From Thiosocius sp963808165 (GTDB lineage Bacteria > Pseudomonadota > Gammaproteobacteria > Chromatiales > Chromatiaceae), in the NCBI GenBank assembly GCA_963808165.1, contig CAWEET010000008.1, positions 1 to 64,000 of the forward strand: DNA of 64,000 bases. Reading direction: 5' to 3'. A program made the position numbers and the translations under genes. The notes beneath the pieces were generated by a model. The model ran no database searches, was not told the origin of the DNA, and saw only the letters and a list, made by a program, of their open reading frames with translations. Of the stretch, positions 34,628-43,923 are shown in pieces. How positions within the stretch are numbered: the stretch's first letter is position 1; every line of letters starts with the position of its first letter.

Positions 34628-35083
34628 ATGGAAGTCATTCTTCTTGAAAAGGTCGACAACCTGGGTGGTCTGGGTGAAAAGGTTTCGGTGAAGTCCGGCT
34701 TCGGTCGCAATTTCCTGATTCCGCAGGGTAAGGCGGTTTTCGCCAGTGCGAAAAACGTCAAACAGTTCGAAGAGCGCCGTACCGAACTGGAGCAGCAGGC
34801 AGCTGAGAAACTCGCCGCCGCGGAGGCTCGCAAGGCGCAGATCGAGGGCCTGAGCGACGGTATCACCATCACCCACAGGGTCGGTGAGGAAGGCCGTCTG
34901 TTCGGTTCTGTCGGGACCGTCGACATTGCCGACGCATGCACCGAGGCCGGTGTCGAAGTGGCCAAGTCCGAGGTGCGCTTGCCGGAGGGTCCGTTCCGGC
35001 TTGTCGGCGAATACGACGTCACGCTGCACCTGCACACCGACGTCAACGCGACCCTCAAGGTCGCGGTAGTCGGCGAGGAGTGA
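34628..35083 (+). CDS. rplI: 50S ribosomal protein L9
   Basis: 151 residues: MEVILLEKVDNLGGLGEKV, VKSGFGRNFLIPQGKAVFAS, a long connecting helix rich in Glu/Ala, and the C-terminal domain LFGSVGTVDIADACTEAGVEV. It is the standard L9 length. A GAGG ribosome binding site precedes ATG 34628. The last gene of the operon, followed by an intrinsic terminator. Confidence 0.96.
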   Translation: MEVILLEKVDNLGGLGEKVSVKSGFGRNFLIPQGKAVFASAKNVKQFEERRTELEQQAAEKLAAAEARKAQIEGLSDGITITHRVGEEGRLFGSVGTVDIADACTEAGVEVAKSEVRLPEGPFRLVGEYDVTLHLHTDVNATLKVAVVGEE

Positions 35084-35118
35084 CCGGACAGCCAAGGCCT
35101 GGCCCGCCGTCCGCATCC

Positions 35119-35140
35119 AGCCCGGCCTTGGCCGGGCTTT
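35119..35140 (+). terminator. Intrinsic terminator after rplI
   Basis: AGCCCGGCC pairs perfectly with GGCCGGGCT across a two-base TT loop, followed by a short T run. It lies 35 bp after the L9 stop and separates the ribosomal operon from dnaB. Confidence 0.7.
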
Positions 35141-35232
35141 GTCGTCTGGGCCGATGCGGGTGCATTGTTACTGCATCAGGCGGCCTCGCTGTGATGTAAT
35201 CGAATTCCTCCCACCGACTCATTGGCAACTGC

Positions 35233-36651
35233 ATGGCTGACGCCGCTTACGATTCGCTCACCGAAATCCCACCGCACGGCGCCGCCGATGAACAAATGGA
35301 GGCGTTGCGGGTCCCGCCGCATTCGGTGCAGGCCGAACAGGCCGTGCTGGGCGGACTGATGCTGGACAATGCGTCCTGGGACAAGATTGCCGACCTGATA
35401 ACCGAGCAGGATTTCTATCGCCGCGAGCATCAGCTGATCTTTGCCGCGGTCACTAGTCTTGCCGAGAACGACCAGCCCCTGGATCTGGTTACGGTAAACG
35501 ACGAACTGGTGCGCCTGGGTACCTCGGACGAGGTCGGCGGGCTGGCCTACCTGGGGATGCTGGCGAACGAGACGCCGAGCGCGGCGAACATCAAGGCCTA
35601 TGCCGCCATCGTGCGCGAACAGTCGGTCGTTCGTCAGCTGATCCGGGTCGGCAACCAGGTTGCTGAGAGCGGCTATCAGCCGAACGGGCGCAAGGTGCAT
35701 GAACTGCTCGACTATGCGGAAAACCTGGTGTTTCAGATCGCCGAGCAGCAGGCACGCGGGGGTGGTGGCTTTCGTTCGATTACCCGGCTGCTGACCGAAA
35801 CCATCAATCGCATCGAAGAGCTTTTCGGCAGCGAGGATGCCTTGACCGGGGTGTCCAGCGGCTTCAGCGATTTCGACGACAAGACCTCCGGGCTGCAGAA
35901 ATCGGATCTGATCATCGTCGCCGGCCGACCGTCCATGGGAAAGACCACCTTCGCGATGAACATCGCCGAGAACGTTGCATTGACCTCGGGTCTTCCGGTC
36001 GCGATCTTTTCGATGGAGATGCCCGGCGAGGCACTCACGATGCGCATGATTTCCTCGCTCGGCCGCGTGAACCAGCAGGCGGTACGTTCCGGCAAGCTGG
36101 AAGACGACGACTGGCCGCGGATCACGTCGGCGGTCAATTTGCTCAACAACACCAAGCTGTTCATCGACGACACGCCGGCCCTGACCCCGACCGATCTGCG
36201 CGCGCGCTGCCGGCGTCTGACCAAGGAGCATGGCACTCTGGGTCTGGTGGTTATCGACTATCTGCAACTGATGCAGGCCCCCGAATCCGGCGAGAATCGC
36301 GCGACCGAGATCTCAGCGATCTCGCGCTCCCTCAAGGCGCTGGCCAAGGAACTGAGCGTCCCCGTGGTCGCGCTGTCACAGCTCAATCGCTCGCTCGAGC
36401 AGCGACCAAACAAGCGCCCCGTGATGTCTGATCTGCGCGAGTCGGGCGCGATCGAGCAGGATGCCGACCTGATCGTGTTCATCTATCGTGACGAGGTGTA
36501 CAACGAGGACAGTCCCGACAAGGGCAAGGCCGAGATCATCATCGGCAAGCAGCGCAACGGGCCGATCGGCTCGGTGATGCTGACCTTCCAGGGGCAGTTC
36601 ACCCGCTTCGACAATTTCGCCTACGATGTGTATGGCGATGACGAGTACTGA
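35233..36651 (+). CDS. dnaB: Replicative DNA helicase DnaB
   Basis: 472 residues: N-terminal primase-interaction domain (PPHSVQAEQAVLGGLMLDN), linker, and a RecA-like hexameric helicase domain with Walker A GRPSMGKTTFAM (about 231), SMEMPGEALTMRM, Walker B LVVIDYLQLMQ, and SQLNRSLEQRPNKRPVMSDLRESGAIEQDADL. It unwinds the fork 5'-3'. No intein is present. Standard position after rplI; the usual following alr gene is absent and radA comes next. Confidence 0.97.
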   Translation: MADAAYDSLTEIPPHGAADEQMEALRVPPHSVQAEQAVLGGLMLDNASWDKIADLITEQDFYRREHQLIFAAVTSLAENDQPLDLVTVNDELVRLGTSDEVGGLAYLGMLANETPSAANIKAYAAIVREQSVVRQLIRVGNQVAESGYQPNGRKVHELLDYAENLVFQIAEQQARGGGGFRSITRLLTETINRIEELFGSEDALTGVSSGFSDFDDKTSGLQKSDLIIVAGRPSMGKTTFAMNIAENVALTSGLPVAIFSMEMPGEALTMRMISSLGRVNQQAVRSGKLEDDDWPRITSAVNLLNNTKLFIDDTPALTPTDLRARCRRLTKEHGTLGLVVIDYLQLMQAPESGENRATEISAISRSLKALAKELSVPVVALSQLNRSLEQRPNKRPVMSDLRESGAIEQDADLIVFIYRDEVYNEDSPDKGKAEIIIGKQRNGPIGSVMLTFQGQFTRFDNFAYDVYGDDEY

Positions 36652-36813
36652 TCTACTGTTGCTGCCTCTGGTGGGGCGGCAATATGTCCCGGTCACGGGA
36701 CGCCGTGGATACGCCCCTGCAGGCTTGACGGCTGCATCGCAGCCGCCCACACCCGCCAAAGGTGCATATCGCCGTCCCTTGCGATACAGCGGCAATCGTC
36801 ATCGATTGGCACG

Positions 36814-38190
36814 GTGAGCAGATCCACGAAATCCATCTACGTCTGCAGCGAATGCGGCGCCCAGGCGCCCAAATGGGCCGGGCAGTGCGGCGAATGCGGC
36901 GCATGGAACACCCTGCTGGAGACCGTTGCTGCCTCCGCCGCGAAAGGCGACTCGCGCTACGCCGGTTACGCCGGCAAGGACGCCTCCCGAATCCGCAGGC
37001 TTTCCGAGGTCTCCGCACAGCAGACTGAACGCCTGCCCACCGGTCTGGGTGAACTCGATCGGGTGCTCGGCGGAGGGTTGGTTGGCGGATCGGTGGTGTT
37101 GATCGGCGGCGACCCCGGCATCGGTAAATCGACCCTGCTGGTGCAGGCCCTGGCCCTGCTGTCGGACCGTATGCCGGCGCTGTACGTCAGCGGTGAGGAG
37201 TCGGCCGAGCAGATCGGCCTGCGCGCGCAGCGCCTCGGATTGCCGACCGAACGCCTGCGCCTGCTGACCGAGACCTGTGTCGAGCGCATTCTTGCACTGA
37301 TCTCCCGCGACCGGCCGAGTGTGCTGGTACTCGATTCGATCCAGACCTTTTATACCGAGTCGCTGCAGTCGGCACCGGGTTCGGTGGCCCAGGTGCGCGA
37401 GTCCGCCGCGCGCCTGGTGCGCTTCGCCAAGCAGACCGGGACATCGCTGTTCCTGGTTGGACATGTGACCAAGGAGGGGGCGTTGGCCGGACCTCGCGTG
37501 CTCGAGCATATGGTCGACACGGTGCTGTATTTCGAGGGTGAGAGCGGCGGGCCGTTCCGGTTGATCCGGGCGATCAAGAACCGCTTCGGGGCGGTCAACG
37601 AACTGGGCGTGTTTGCCATGACCGACAAAGGATTGCGCGAGGTCAGCAATCCTTCGGCGATCTTTCTCTCGCGCCACGAACAGCAGGTCGCGGGCAGTTG
37701 CGTCCTGGTCACCCGGGAAGGTACCCGGCCGCTACTGGTCGAGGTGCAGGCTCTGGTCGATCAGAGCCCGCTGGCCAATCCACGGCGGGTCGCACTTGGC
37801 CTCGAACAGAACCGGCTGTCGATGCTGCTGGCCGTGTTGCACCGCCATGGCGGCATTGGCATGTTCGACCAGGACGTGTTTCTCAACGTGGTCGGCGGCG
37901 TGCGCGTGACCGAGACCGCGGCCGATCTGCCGGTGCTGTTGGCGGTGCTGTCGAGTTTTCGCGACCGCCCGATGTCCGGGGGGCTGGCCACCTTCGGCGA
38001 GGTCGGGCTCGCCGGTGAGATTCGCCCGGTGCCCAATGGCCAGGAGCGCCTGCGCGAGGCCGCGAAACATGGCTTCCGGCGGATGGTCGTGCCGAAGGCA
38101 AATGCACCGAAGAAACCGATCGATGGACTCGAGGTGGTGGCGGTGAGTCGAATCGGTGAGGCCATCGATGCGCTGGCCGATTGGCAGTGA
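36814..38190 (+). CDS. radA: DNA repair protein RadA
   Basis: 458 residues: an N-terminal C4 zinc finger (YVCSECGAQAPKWAGQCGEC), RecA-like ATPase with Walker A GGDPGIGKSTLL (about 98) and Walker B LVLDSIQT, the RadA motif KNRFGAVNELG, and a C-terminal Lon-protease-like domain. RadA drives branch migration in recombinational repair. GTG start. It lies 162 bp after dnaB. Confidence 0.96.
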   Translation: MSRSTKSIYVCSECGAQAPKWAGQCGECGAWNTLLETVAASAAKGDSRYAGYAGKDASRIRRLSEVSAQQTERLPTGLGELDRVLGGGLVGGSVVLIGGDPGIGKSTLLVQALALLSDRMPALYVSGEESAEQIGLRAQRLGLPTERLRLLTETCVERILALISRDRPSVLVLDSIQTFYTESLQSAPGSVAQVRESAARLVRFAKQTGTSLFLVGHVTKEGALAGPRVLEHMVDTVLYFEGESGGPFRLIRAIKNRFGAVNELGVFAMTDKGLREVSNPSAIFLSRHEQQVAGSCVLVTREGTRPLLVEVQALVDQSPLANPRRVALGLEQNRLSMLLAVLHRHGGIGMFDQDVFLNVVGGVRVTETAADLPVLLAVLSSFRDRPMSGGLATFGEVGLAGEIRPVPNGQERLREAAKHGFRRMVVPKANAPKKPIDGLEVVAVSRIGEAIDALADWQ

Positions 38191-38270
38191 CGTGTCGGCG
38201 CCTGCGCAGTGGCGGACTGCGCGTGCGATGTGGACAACGGTGCATGCGTCAGGGTCGCTGATCGCGGCCG

Positions 38271-38492
38271 ATGGAGGGCGATCGGGTGGGGCGATGGTTG
38301 ATACTGGCCGGGCTGCTGTTGCTAGTGATGGGCGTGGTGCTGCATTTTGCACCCGGTATTTTTAGCTGGTTCGGCAGGCTGCCGGGTGATATCCGTGTCG
38401 AGGGCCAGCGCGGCAGGTTTTTTTTCCCGATCACCTCGATGGTTATCGTCAGCGTTGTGCTGACCCTCCTGATTAACCTGTTCAAGCGCTAG
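38271..38492 (+). CDS. DUF2905 small membrane protein
   Basis: 73 residues with two transmembrane helices (WLILAGLLLLVMGVVLHFAP and ITSMVIVSVVLTLLINLF) joined by WFGRLPGDIRVEGQRGRFFFP, the DUF2905 signature loop. Function unknown; likely inner membrane. The start could instead be the GTG at 38286 (VGRWLILAG). It is 80 bp after radA, probably in the same unit. Confidence 0.85.
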   Translation: MEGDRVGRWLILAGLLLLVMGVVLHFAPGIFSWFGRLPGDIRVEGQRGRFFFPITSMVIVSVVLTLLINLFKR

Positions 38493-38732
38493 CCGTTGGC
38501 AATCGCAGTGGCTGGGGCTTTCACCAACATGCAGCCTGTAGCGTTGGCGATCCCTGAGTGAGGCCGGCCATGTCTCGGTGAAGGGCTTCTCCGCTCGAGT
38601 GAAAAAGTCACAGATTGGGTGCGTCCTGCTTCAATGGGTCTTTTCCGGCCCACCCTTATCCTTCTCCTCAACAGGACGGAACACGCCGGCCTGGGCAAAC
38701 AAACCACGCAGATACTCAGGAGAATGACCACG

Positions 38733-39233
38733 ATGACGAAACACGCCCTCGCTGCCGCCTTCGCCGCCCTGTTCGCCATCGCCGTTGTCGCCGGGGCCGA
38801 CTCGACCGTGCTCGGCACGGTCGAGACCAACGCCACCGTGTACGACGCGACCCAGAACCAGTCGGGTCTGCTGAACAGCCAGGACGCCGCCTTCGGTTCG
38901 GTCAGCGACTCGTTCGTGGTCGGCTCGGTCAAGACCGACGTGACGATCCGACGCGCCTAGCAGGACCAGTCGGGTCTGTTGAACAAGCAGGAAATGGCTG
39001 CCGGTTCGGTGCGCGGCTCGCGGGTGATCGGTTCGATCGAGACGGATGTGCGGGTCGACTCGGTACGCCAGAGCCAGAGCGGCCTGCTGAACAGCCAGAA
39101 GGCGAACATTAGCTCGGTCAGCAACTCGAATACACTCGGTGGGGTGAAGACCAAGGTCTGTGCGCGCAACCTCGCGCAGAGCCATTCCGGCCTTCTCAGC
39201 AAGCAGAAGATGAGCATTGCTTCGGTCGACTGA
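38733..39233 (+). pseudogene. Secreted 36-residue-repeat protein, interrupted by an in-frame amber codon
   Basis: From ATG 38733 (AGGAG ten bases upstream): signal peptide MTKHALAAAFAALFAIAVVAG, then repeats that each start QNQSGLLNSQ, QDQSGLLNKQ, QSQSGLLNSQ, QSHSGLLSKQ. The spacing is exactly 36 codons (108 bp) from one QxxSGLL to the next, with a Gly-Ser-Val and TDV-like half in between. After RRA a TAG (38958-38960) stops translation at 75 residues; the same frame then continues through three more repeats to TGA at 39233. Other repeats have an ordinary residue there. It may be a pseudogene by one point change, a suppressed stop, or a sequence error. Family not recognised; the Q-S-G-N-Q repeats loosely recall curlin-like amyloid repeats. 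Confidence 0.75.
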
Positions 39234-39294
39234 TCGCGTCACGGGCGGCCCAGCCTGGGGACTCGCTCCAGGGACTCGGACGCTGTATCAACGG

Positions 39295-39325
39295 GGCCGG
39301 GATCGGTATCGATCCCGGCCTTTCT
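39295..39325 (+). terminator. Intrinsic terminator after the repeat-protein gene
   Basis: GGCCGGGATCG (39295-39305) pairs perfectly with CGATCCCGGCC (39310-39320) around a GTAT loop, followed by TTTCT. It is one of the strongest terminators in the window, 60 bp after the end of the repeat frame. Confidence 0.85.
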
Positions 39326-39556
39326 ACTTGTCTGGGCCTGCCTCGATCGGTGCGGCCTGATGAGTGGATGGCGCATGCCCGCCGGCACGCCGCGGGCGTA
39401 AACCAAGGCGCCCATTTCGCCCTGCCTTGTGCAGCTTCGCCCCTTTTGCCGACCGGTCCGGTGCAATGCCGCACAAGTCCGGTGGCTATGCCGGCCGCCG
39501 AAACCCCTACGATCTCGGCATCCAATACGATGGTGGAGCCTTTGAGGAGGTTGACG

Positions 39557-39883
39557 ATGGACCAGGACATACTGCAGTTTGTGGCGATTACTTCCGGCGG
39601 GCGCGCCTTCGACATTGCTTTTCCATTGCACCCGGAAACACGCTCGGCGGCATCCGTGTCCGAGCTGGCCACTCGGCTGCTGGAGGTGATTTCCGAGCAT
39701 GCCGGGGCGCGTGATGATGTCAGTGACGGCGATATCCTGCAGGCCCTGGCAATGACCGCGGCAATCCGCGGCCGCATGCTCGATGGCGACCTGGAACAGA
39801 TCGAGGCCCTGACGCGGACCCTTTACGGCAATGCCTGGCAGGCGACGACCGAGGCCAGGGCGTTTGCTGCGGCGAGGGCGTGA
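39557..39883 (+). CDS. Hypothetical protein, 108 residues
   Basis: Begins MDQDILQFVAITSGGRAFDIAF with a strong GAGGAGG site seven bases before the ATG. Cytosolic, mostly helical in the second half (LATRLLEVISEHAGAR, DGDILQALAMTAAIRGRML, AFAAARA). The frame stays open upstream, but the ribosome binding site decides the start. It ends one base before the DUF2237 gene (TGAAATG), so the two are coupled. No family recognised; it probably works with its neighbour. Confidence 0.7.
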   Translation: MDQDILQFVAITSGGRAFDIAFPLHPETRSAASVSELATRLLEVISEHAGARDDVSDGDILQALAMTAAIRGRMLDGDLEQIEALTRTLYGNAWQATTEARAFAAARA

Positions 39884-39884
39884 A

Positions 39885-40268
39885 ATGGCCGACTTCGCGC
39901 GAAACGTGCTTGGCGGTGAACTCGGCCTGTGCAGTCTGCAGCCGAAGACCGGTTACCTGCGCGACGGTCACTGTCGCACGCGGCCGGATGACGCTGGCTT
40001 GCACGTCGTGTGCGCACAGGTCGACGATGGCTTTTTGAAGTTCTCTCGCGACCGGGGCAACGATCTGATGACCCCGGTGCCCGCCTATGGTTTTCCCGGT
40101 TTGAAGTCCGGTGATCGCTGGTGCCTCTGTGCGTTGCGCTGGCGCGAAGCGCTCGATGCGGGGATGGCCCCCCGGCTGTTTCTGCAATCCACACACGAGC
40201 GCGTACTCGAGGTGGTCGAATTCGATCAGCTTCTGCCCTATGCGTTGGACCTGCCGAAGAACGCCTGA
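39885..40268 (+). CDS. DUF2237 family protein
   Basis: 127 residues matching DUF2237: RNVLGGELGLCSLQPKTGYLRDGHC, DAGLHVVCAQVDDGFLKFSRDRGNDL, YGFPGLKSGDRWCLCALRWREAL and STHERVLEVV. Conserved Cys and Asp residues suggest a metal or small-molecule site, but no function is established. Directly follows the 39557 gene. Confidence 0.88.
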   Translation: MADFARNVLGGELGLCSLQPKTGYLRDGHCRTRPDDAGLHVVCAQVDDGFLKFSRDRGNDLMTPVPAYGFPGLKSGDRWCLCALRWREALDAGMAPRLFLQSTHERVLEVVEFDQLLPYALDLPKNA

Positions 40269-40638
40269 GTGGTTTGCCCTGCACTTTCCGGGATCCCTTC
40301 CAGGGTGGCGGGCATGGCGTGGCGTTGTCGCTCGTTTGCGTCCCTCTCGTTTGCGGCCCCTGGCAGCGCTGCAGGCGGAGATGTCACTCCGATCCATCGA
40401 CCGTTGAGGCGGGGGGGGGACTCGCAGATGCGGCGATTCAAGGCTTGTGTTGTTCTCTGGGCCATTGCTCTAAGGTTTACGAGCAGGCGCTGGTACGTCG
40501 GGGTCACCGGGCGGCCGGAAAGCACCTTGGCCGAGTATTCGTGGGATTTCTGAGGGGCGGATTCCCAGCGAATCCCGGCATCAGCGACTGTTGGAAGACC
40601 GAAATACGGCCGATCATCGATCCTATCGGGGGGCTTCA
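40269..40638. other. Intergenic, no gene recognised
   Basis: About 370 bases between the DUF2237 and DUF3429 genes. No known family, tRNA or repeat was found. A G-rich tract (GGCGGGGGGGGGACTC) lies near 40410. Confidence 0.45.
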
Positions 40639-41106
40639 ATGACCGCGAAGACGAACAAAGGTGGGGACTCCTGGCAGTCCGAACGTCGCTGGCTCGGGTA
40701 TGCCGGGCTGGTGCCTTTTATCATTTGCGTCGCCGTACTCGTCGTCGCCGACGAACCGGCATGGCGGGAAGTGGCAATGGATATGCTGCGCCACTACGCT
40801 GCGGTGATCGCCAGTTTCCTCGGTGCTGTGCACTGGGGCATGGCGGCGCAGAGCGACGACAGCTTCACCCGGGCTCGCCTGCGCTGGGGAGTGACCCCTG
40901 CACTGATTGCCTGGGTGCTGCTGGCAGTAACGCCTGCCAGCGTTGCGCTGTTGGGATTTGCATTCTTGTTCGCGCTGATCCTGATCGTCGACCGGTTTCT
41001 GTTGCCGGTCCTGGACGACACCTACCGCCAAATGCGCGTGCAGCTCTCCGTCGTTGTCATCCTGTCTCTGCTGATCGCCGCGCTGGCAGATGCCGCGGCC
41101 ACCTGA
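40639..41106 (+). CDS. DUF3429 family membrane protein
   Basis: 155 residues with about four transmembrane helices. The DUF3429 signature is visible: WLGYAGLVPF, YAAVIASFLGAVHWGMAA and LRWGVTPALIAWVLL. Inner membrane, function unknown. The start ATG has GGGGGG-type purine-rich sequence upstream; an ATG 48 bp earlier would add a charged leader and is less likely. Monocistronic. Confidence 0.85.
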   Translation: MTAKTNKGGDSWQSERRWLGYAGLVPFIICVAVLVVADEPAWREVAMDMLRHYAAVIASFLGAVHWGMAAQSDDSFTRARLRWGVTPALIAWVLLAVTPASVALLGFAFLFALILIVDRFLLPVLDDTYRQMRVQLSVVVILSLLIAALADAAAT

Positions 41107-41459
41107 TACCTGGACCAAAACCGGTAAGCCAGCCTTGCTCCGCCGTGCCCGCGGTTCCGCGCTGGAATGGTTCTGGAGAAAAACTTCACCGAAATGGCTT
41201 CCGGTGAAGGGGGTACCGTTCTTCGGGGTTCCTGTGCGGCAATGTTTGCGGGCCGTTCTGGCGAAAACACGCGCCTGTACAAATGGCATACCAGCTTGAC
41301 GGACGGACGGCTGGCGGCGCCCTCTCGCAATGCGCAATGCGATACCGGAACGATGGTGCAGCACAGGAACCTGCCTTGTTCACCGCACCAATGGCAATCC
41401 GGACATGAGCATGTATTCTTGGCCAACGTGCAGACTTCGCAACAGAGCGGGAGAGCCCC
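41107..41459. other. Intergenic with a short inverted repeat
   Basis: About 350 bases. An inverted repeat (CTTCACCG, 41186-41193; CGGTGAAG, about 41202-41210) could form a hairpin but lacks a T tract. No gene or promoter is evident. Confidence 0.4.
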
Positions 41460-42062
41460 ATGCAGAAAAGCCAAGGTGAAAGATTCGACGACATGCACCA
41501 GACGGTACAGCAGTTGGTGACGGCGCTGGCCAGGTCCGAGGAGCGGCACGAAAAGGCCGCCAGACGGCAGCGCTGGTTCTGGTTGGGGATCACGGCGTCA
41601 CTGTTGGTGCTGTTCTACATGAGCGGTCAGCTTGGTACCTCCGCAATCGCACAAACGCAACAACGCTCTCAATCCCCTGCGGTACCGCCGGCCCAAATTG
41701 ACCTCATAGCGCAACGTCAGGCCCTGACGGCGCAGTTACCGGAGGCGGCCCAGACGGAGCTCGCGGAGTTCGAGCGGAGCATCGAATGGCTCGGTCAGTA
41801 TCTGCAGACCTGGGATGAGCGACAGGCCGGGGCGGTGGTCGCGCTGATGCTGCAGCGTATCGGTCAAAATATGAATGCAATGCCCAAGATACACAGTGAG
41901 ATGCAGACCATGAATACGCTGATGCAGGCCATGCCGGTGGTGGCTGTTGAGATGCAAAGGATGAGCGCCAACCTGGCCGTGATTACGGCGAACATGGGGG
42001 TGATGACCCACAACATGGATTCCACCATGGGCCGCATGGGACGGATGATGCCATGGCCATAG
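41460..42062 (+). CDS. Membrane-anchored protein with Met-rich C-terminus, unknown function
   Basis: 200 residues: an N-terminal helical, charged segment (about 1-38), one transmembrane helix WFWLGITASLLVLFYMSG (about 40-58), a Gln/Pro-rich linker, a helical middle (LPEAAQTELAEFERSIEWLG) and a Met-rich tail with 18 or so Met in the last 70 residues (MQTMNTLMQAMPVVAVEMQRM and similar, ending GRMGRMMPWP). The repeated Met spacing could bind copper or silver, or form an amphipathic bundle; nothing proves it. Convergent with the Na/Pi cotransporter gene. Family not recognised. Confidence 0.75.
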   Translation: MQKSQGERFDDMHQTVQQLVTALARSEERHEKAARRQRWFWLGITASLLVLFYMSGQLGTSAIAQTQQRSQSPAVPPAQIDLIAQRQALTAQLPEAAQTELAEFERSIEWLGQYLQTWDERQAGAVVALMLQRIGQNMNAMPKIHSEMQTMNTLMQAMPVVAVEMQRMSANLAVITANMGVMTHNMDSTMGRMGRMMPWP

Positions 42063-42123
42063 CCGCACACGCTTGAACCAGCGCGGCAATCGCTGGCGTC
42101 AGCTGTGCGGCCATTGCGGTGGA

Positions 42124-43923
42124 TTACTCCCGCACTTCCACCGCGTCCGGCAGCGCGCCCCGCGCGATGCGCTTGGTCAGCGCGTAGATGCGCTTGAACT
42201 TGTCTACCACTTCCATCTCGAGGCGGAATATCGCCAGATTGGTCGGCTCCGCTGCGGTCAGTTCGCCGACCTGGTGACGCAGGGCCTGATCCACCAGTCG
42301 ATGGATGTCGTCCTTGACGGTCAGGACCTCCTGGGCTGCCTGCTCGTCGTTCTTCTGGACGGCCTGGATGGCCGCCTCAAGCGCCTTGGCCGTCGCACCG
42401 TGCAGATTACTGTACATCTCGCGCAGGGTATCGGTGGTCCGCAGGCCGTTGGTGCGCGCGTCTTCGACGAGCTTCAGCACGTCAGTGGAGATGATGTCGC
42501 TGATACTCTCCAGATTGTCGCTTGCCGCGACCAGTTCGATGAACTCCTGACTCTGCTGTGGCGTCATCGACTTGATGTGGATTGCGCGCAGATACTCGAT
42601 GATCTCTTCATACAGGATATCGACCTTGTCCTCGTCCTTGCGAACCTTGTCAGCGAAGTCCGGGTTCTTTACCGCGCCGGGAATACTGTTGAACATATCC
42701 ATCAGGATCTCCCCCAGGTGGCCGATCTCGAAGCGGGCGCGCTCCAACGCGAGGGCCGGGGTCTTGAGCAGCTCTTTGTCGAGGAACTTGGGTCTGACGA
42801 TGATACGCTCCGACTCTGGGCGATCCGGCAGCAGCCGCTCGACGAGCTTCGCGAGCGGTACGGTGAACCAGATGAAGATGAGGGTGTTGGCCAGGTTGAA
42901 CATGGTGTGGGCATTGGCGATCTGGCGCGGCACCTCCGCCGCCATTCGCTCGGTGCCGGAAAGGTCCGGATACGACGGGGAGATGTTCTCCACGAAACCG
43001 GCGAACTGTGGAATGAAGAACACCCAGAGCAACACGCCCAGGACATTGAACAGCACATGGACTGCCGCGGCGCGGGCTGCCTCCACAGGCTTGCCGATGG
43101 CGGCTAAGATCGCGGTGACGCAGGTGCCGATGTTCGAGCCGAAGGCGAGTGCGATGCCGGCGGGCAGGCTGATCAGGCCCTCGGTGGCCATTACGATGGC
43201 GATTCCGGTCGTGGCCGCGGAGGATTGCACCAGTCCCGTGAATACCGCCCCCACCAGGATGCCGAAGATCGGATCCTCCATCCGCTGCATCAGTTCGAGG
43301 AATGGCTCATAGCTGCGCAGCGGGTTCATCGCCTGGCTCATCAGGCCCATGCCGAAGAAAATCAGGCCCAATCCCATCAGCATCTCACCGTAGTTGCGGA
43401 TGCGCTCCTGCTTGGCGGTGAACAACATCAGAAAACCCGGCGCCACCAGCAGTAGTGCGTACTGGGTGACGTTGAACGCTACGATCTGGGCGGTAAAGGT
43501 GCTGCCGATGTTGGCTCCCAAGATCACCCCGATCGACTGGGAGAAGCTCATGACCCCCGCAGTGATGAAGCCAACCACCAGAACGGTGGTCACCGACGAG
43601 GAGTTGAGAACTGCTGTCACGAAGGCCCCGGTCAGGGCACCCATGAACCGGTTCTTTGTCAGCCGTTCCATCAGGTTCTTGAGGCCCTCTCCTGCCGCGG
43701 CCTTCAGTCCATTGGACATCTGCTCCATGCCGAACAGGAACAGGGCCAGACCGCCGAACAAACCCATCAGCAATTGCAGCCAGTCAATGTCGTTACCGAC
43801 ATCGAGATCTGCTGCGGCACTCGCGGCCGCATAGACGCAAAAGAGCAAGGCCACAGCGCCGAGCAAGCGGCGATGGCCGTTCCAGCTTGAACTGGCATAC
43901 CCAGTAACAGTGTTCCATCTCAT
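42124..43923 (-). CDS. Na/Pi cotransporter family protein with PhoU-like C-terminal domain
   Basis: 599 residues: a signal-like N-terminus, then about eight TM segments with the two inverted repeats of the family (TAVLNSSSVTTVLVVGFITAG and TGLVQSSAATTGIAIVMATEG). A cytoplasmic PhoU-like helical domain follows (about 400-599: PAREIGHLGEI-type helices, KVRKDEDKVDILYEEIIEYLRAI). Proteins such as NptA import phosphate with sodium. The start could lie downstream of the 38-residue hydrophobic leader. Monocistronic. Confidence 0.92.
   Translation of the reverse strand: MRWNTVTGYASSSWNGHRRLLGAVALLFCVYAAASAAADLDVGNDIDWLQLLMGLFGGLALFLFGMEQMSNGLKAAAGEGLKNLMERLTKNRFMGALTGAFVTAVLNSSSVTTVLVVGFITAGVMSFSQSIGVILGANIGSTFTAQIVAFNVTQYALLLVAPGFLMLFTAKQERIRNYGEMLMGLGLIFFGMGLMSQAMNPLRSYEPFLELMQRMEDPIFGILVGAVFTGLVQSSAATTGIAIVMATEGLISLPAGIALAFGSNIGTCVTAILAAIGKPVEAARAAAVHVLFNVLGVLLWVFFIPQFAGFVENISPSYPDLSGTERMAAEVPRQIANAHTMFNLANTLIFIWFTVPLAKLVERLLPDRPESERIIVRPKFLDKELLKTPALALERARFEIGHLGEILMDMFNSIPGAVKNPDFADKVRKDEDKVDILYEEIIEYLRAIHIKSMTPQQSQEFIELVAASDNLESISDIISTDVLKLVEDARTNGLRTTDTLREMYSNLHGATAKALEAAIQAVQKNDEQAAQEVLTVKDDIHRLVDQALRHQVGELTAAEPTNLAIFRLEMEVVDKFKRIYALTKRIARGALPDAVEVRE

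Noticed and set aside
35176..36267. A minus-strand open frame of 363 codons opposite dnaB
   Set aside because: It is antisense to a conserved helicase with no recognisable domain.
41186..41210. A CTTCACCG/CGGTGAAG inverted repeat
   Set aside because: Short, no T tract, no matching operator known; may be chance.
42073..43107. A plus-strand open frame of 344 codons opposite the Na/Pi cotransporter gene
   Set aside because: Same reason: the minus-strand protein is strongly conserved and the plus frame has no family features.
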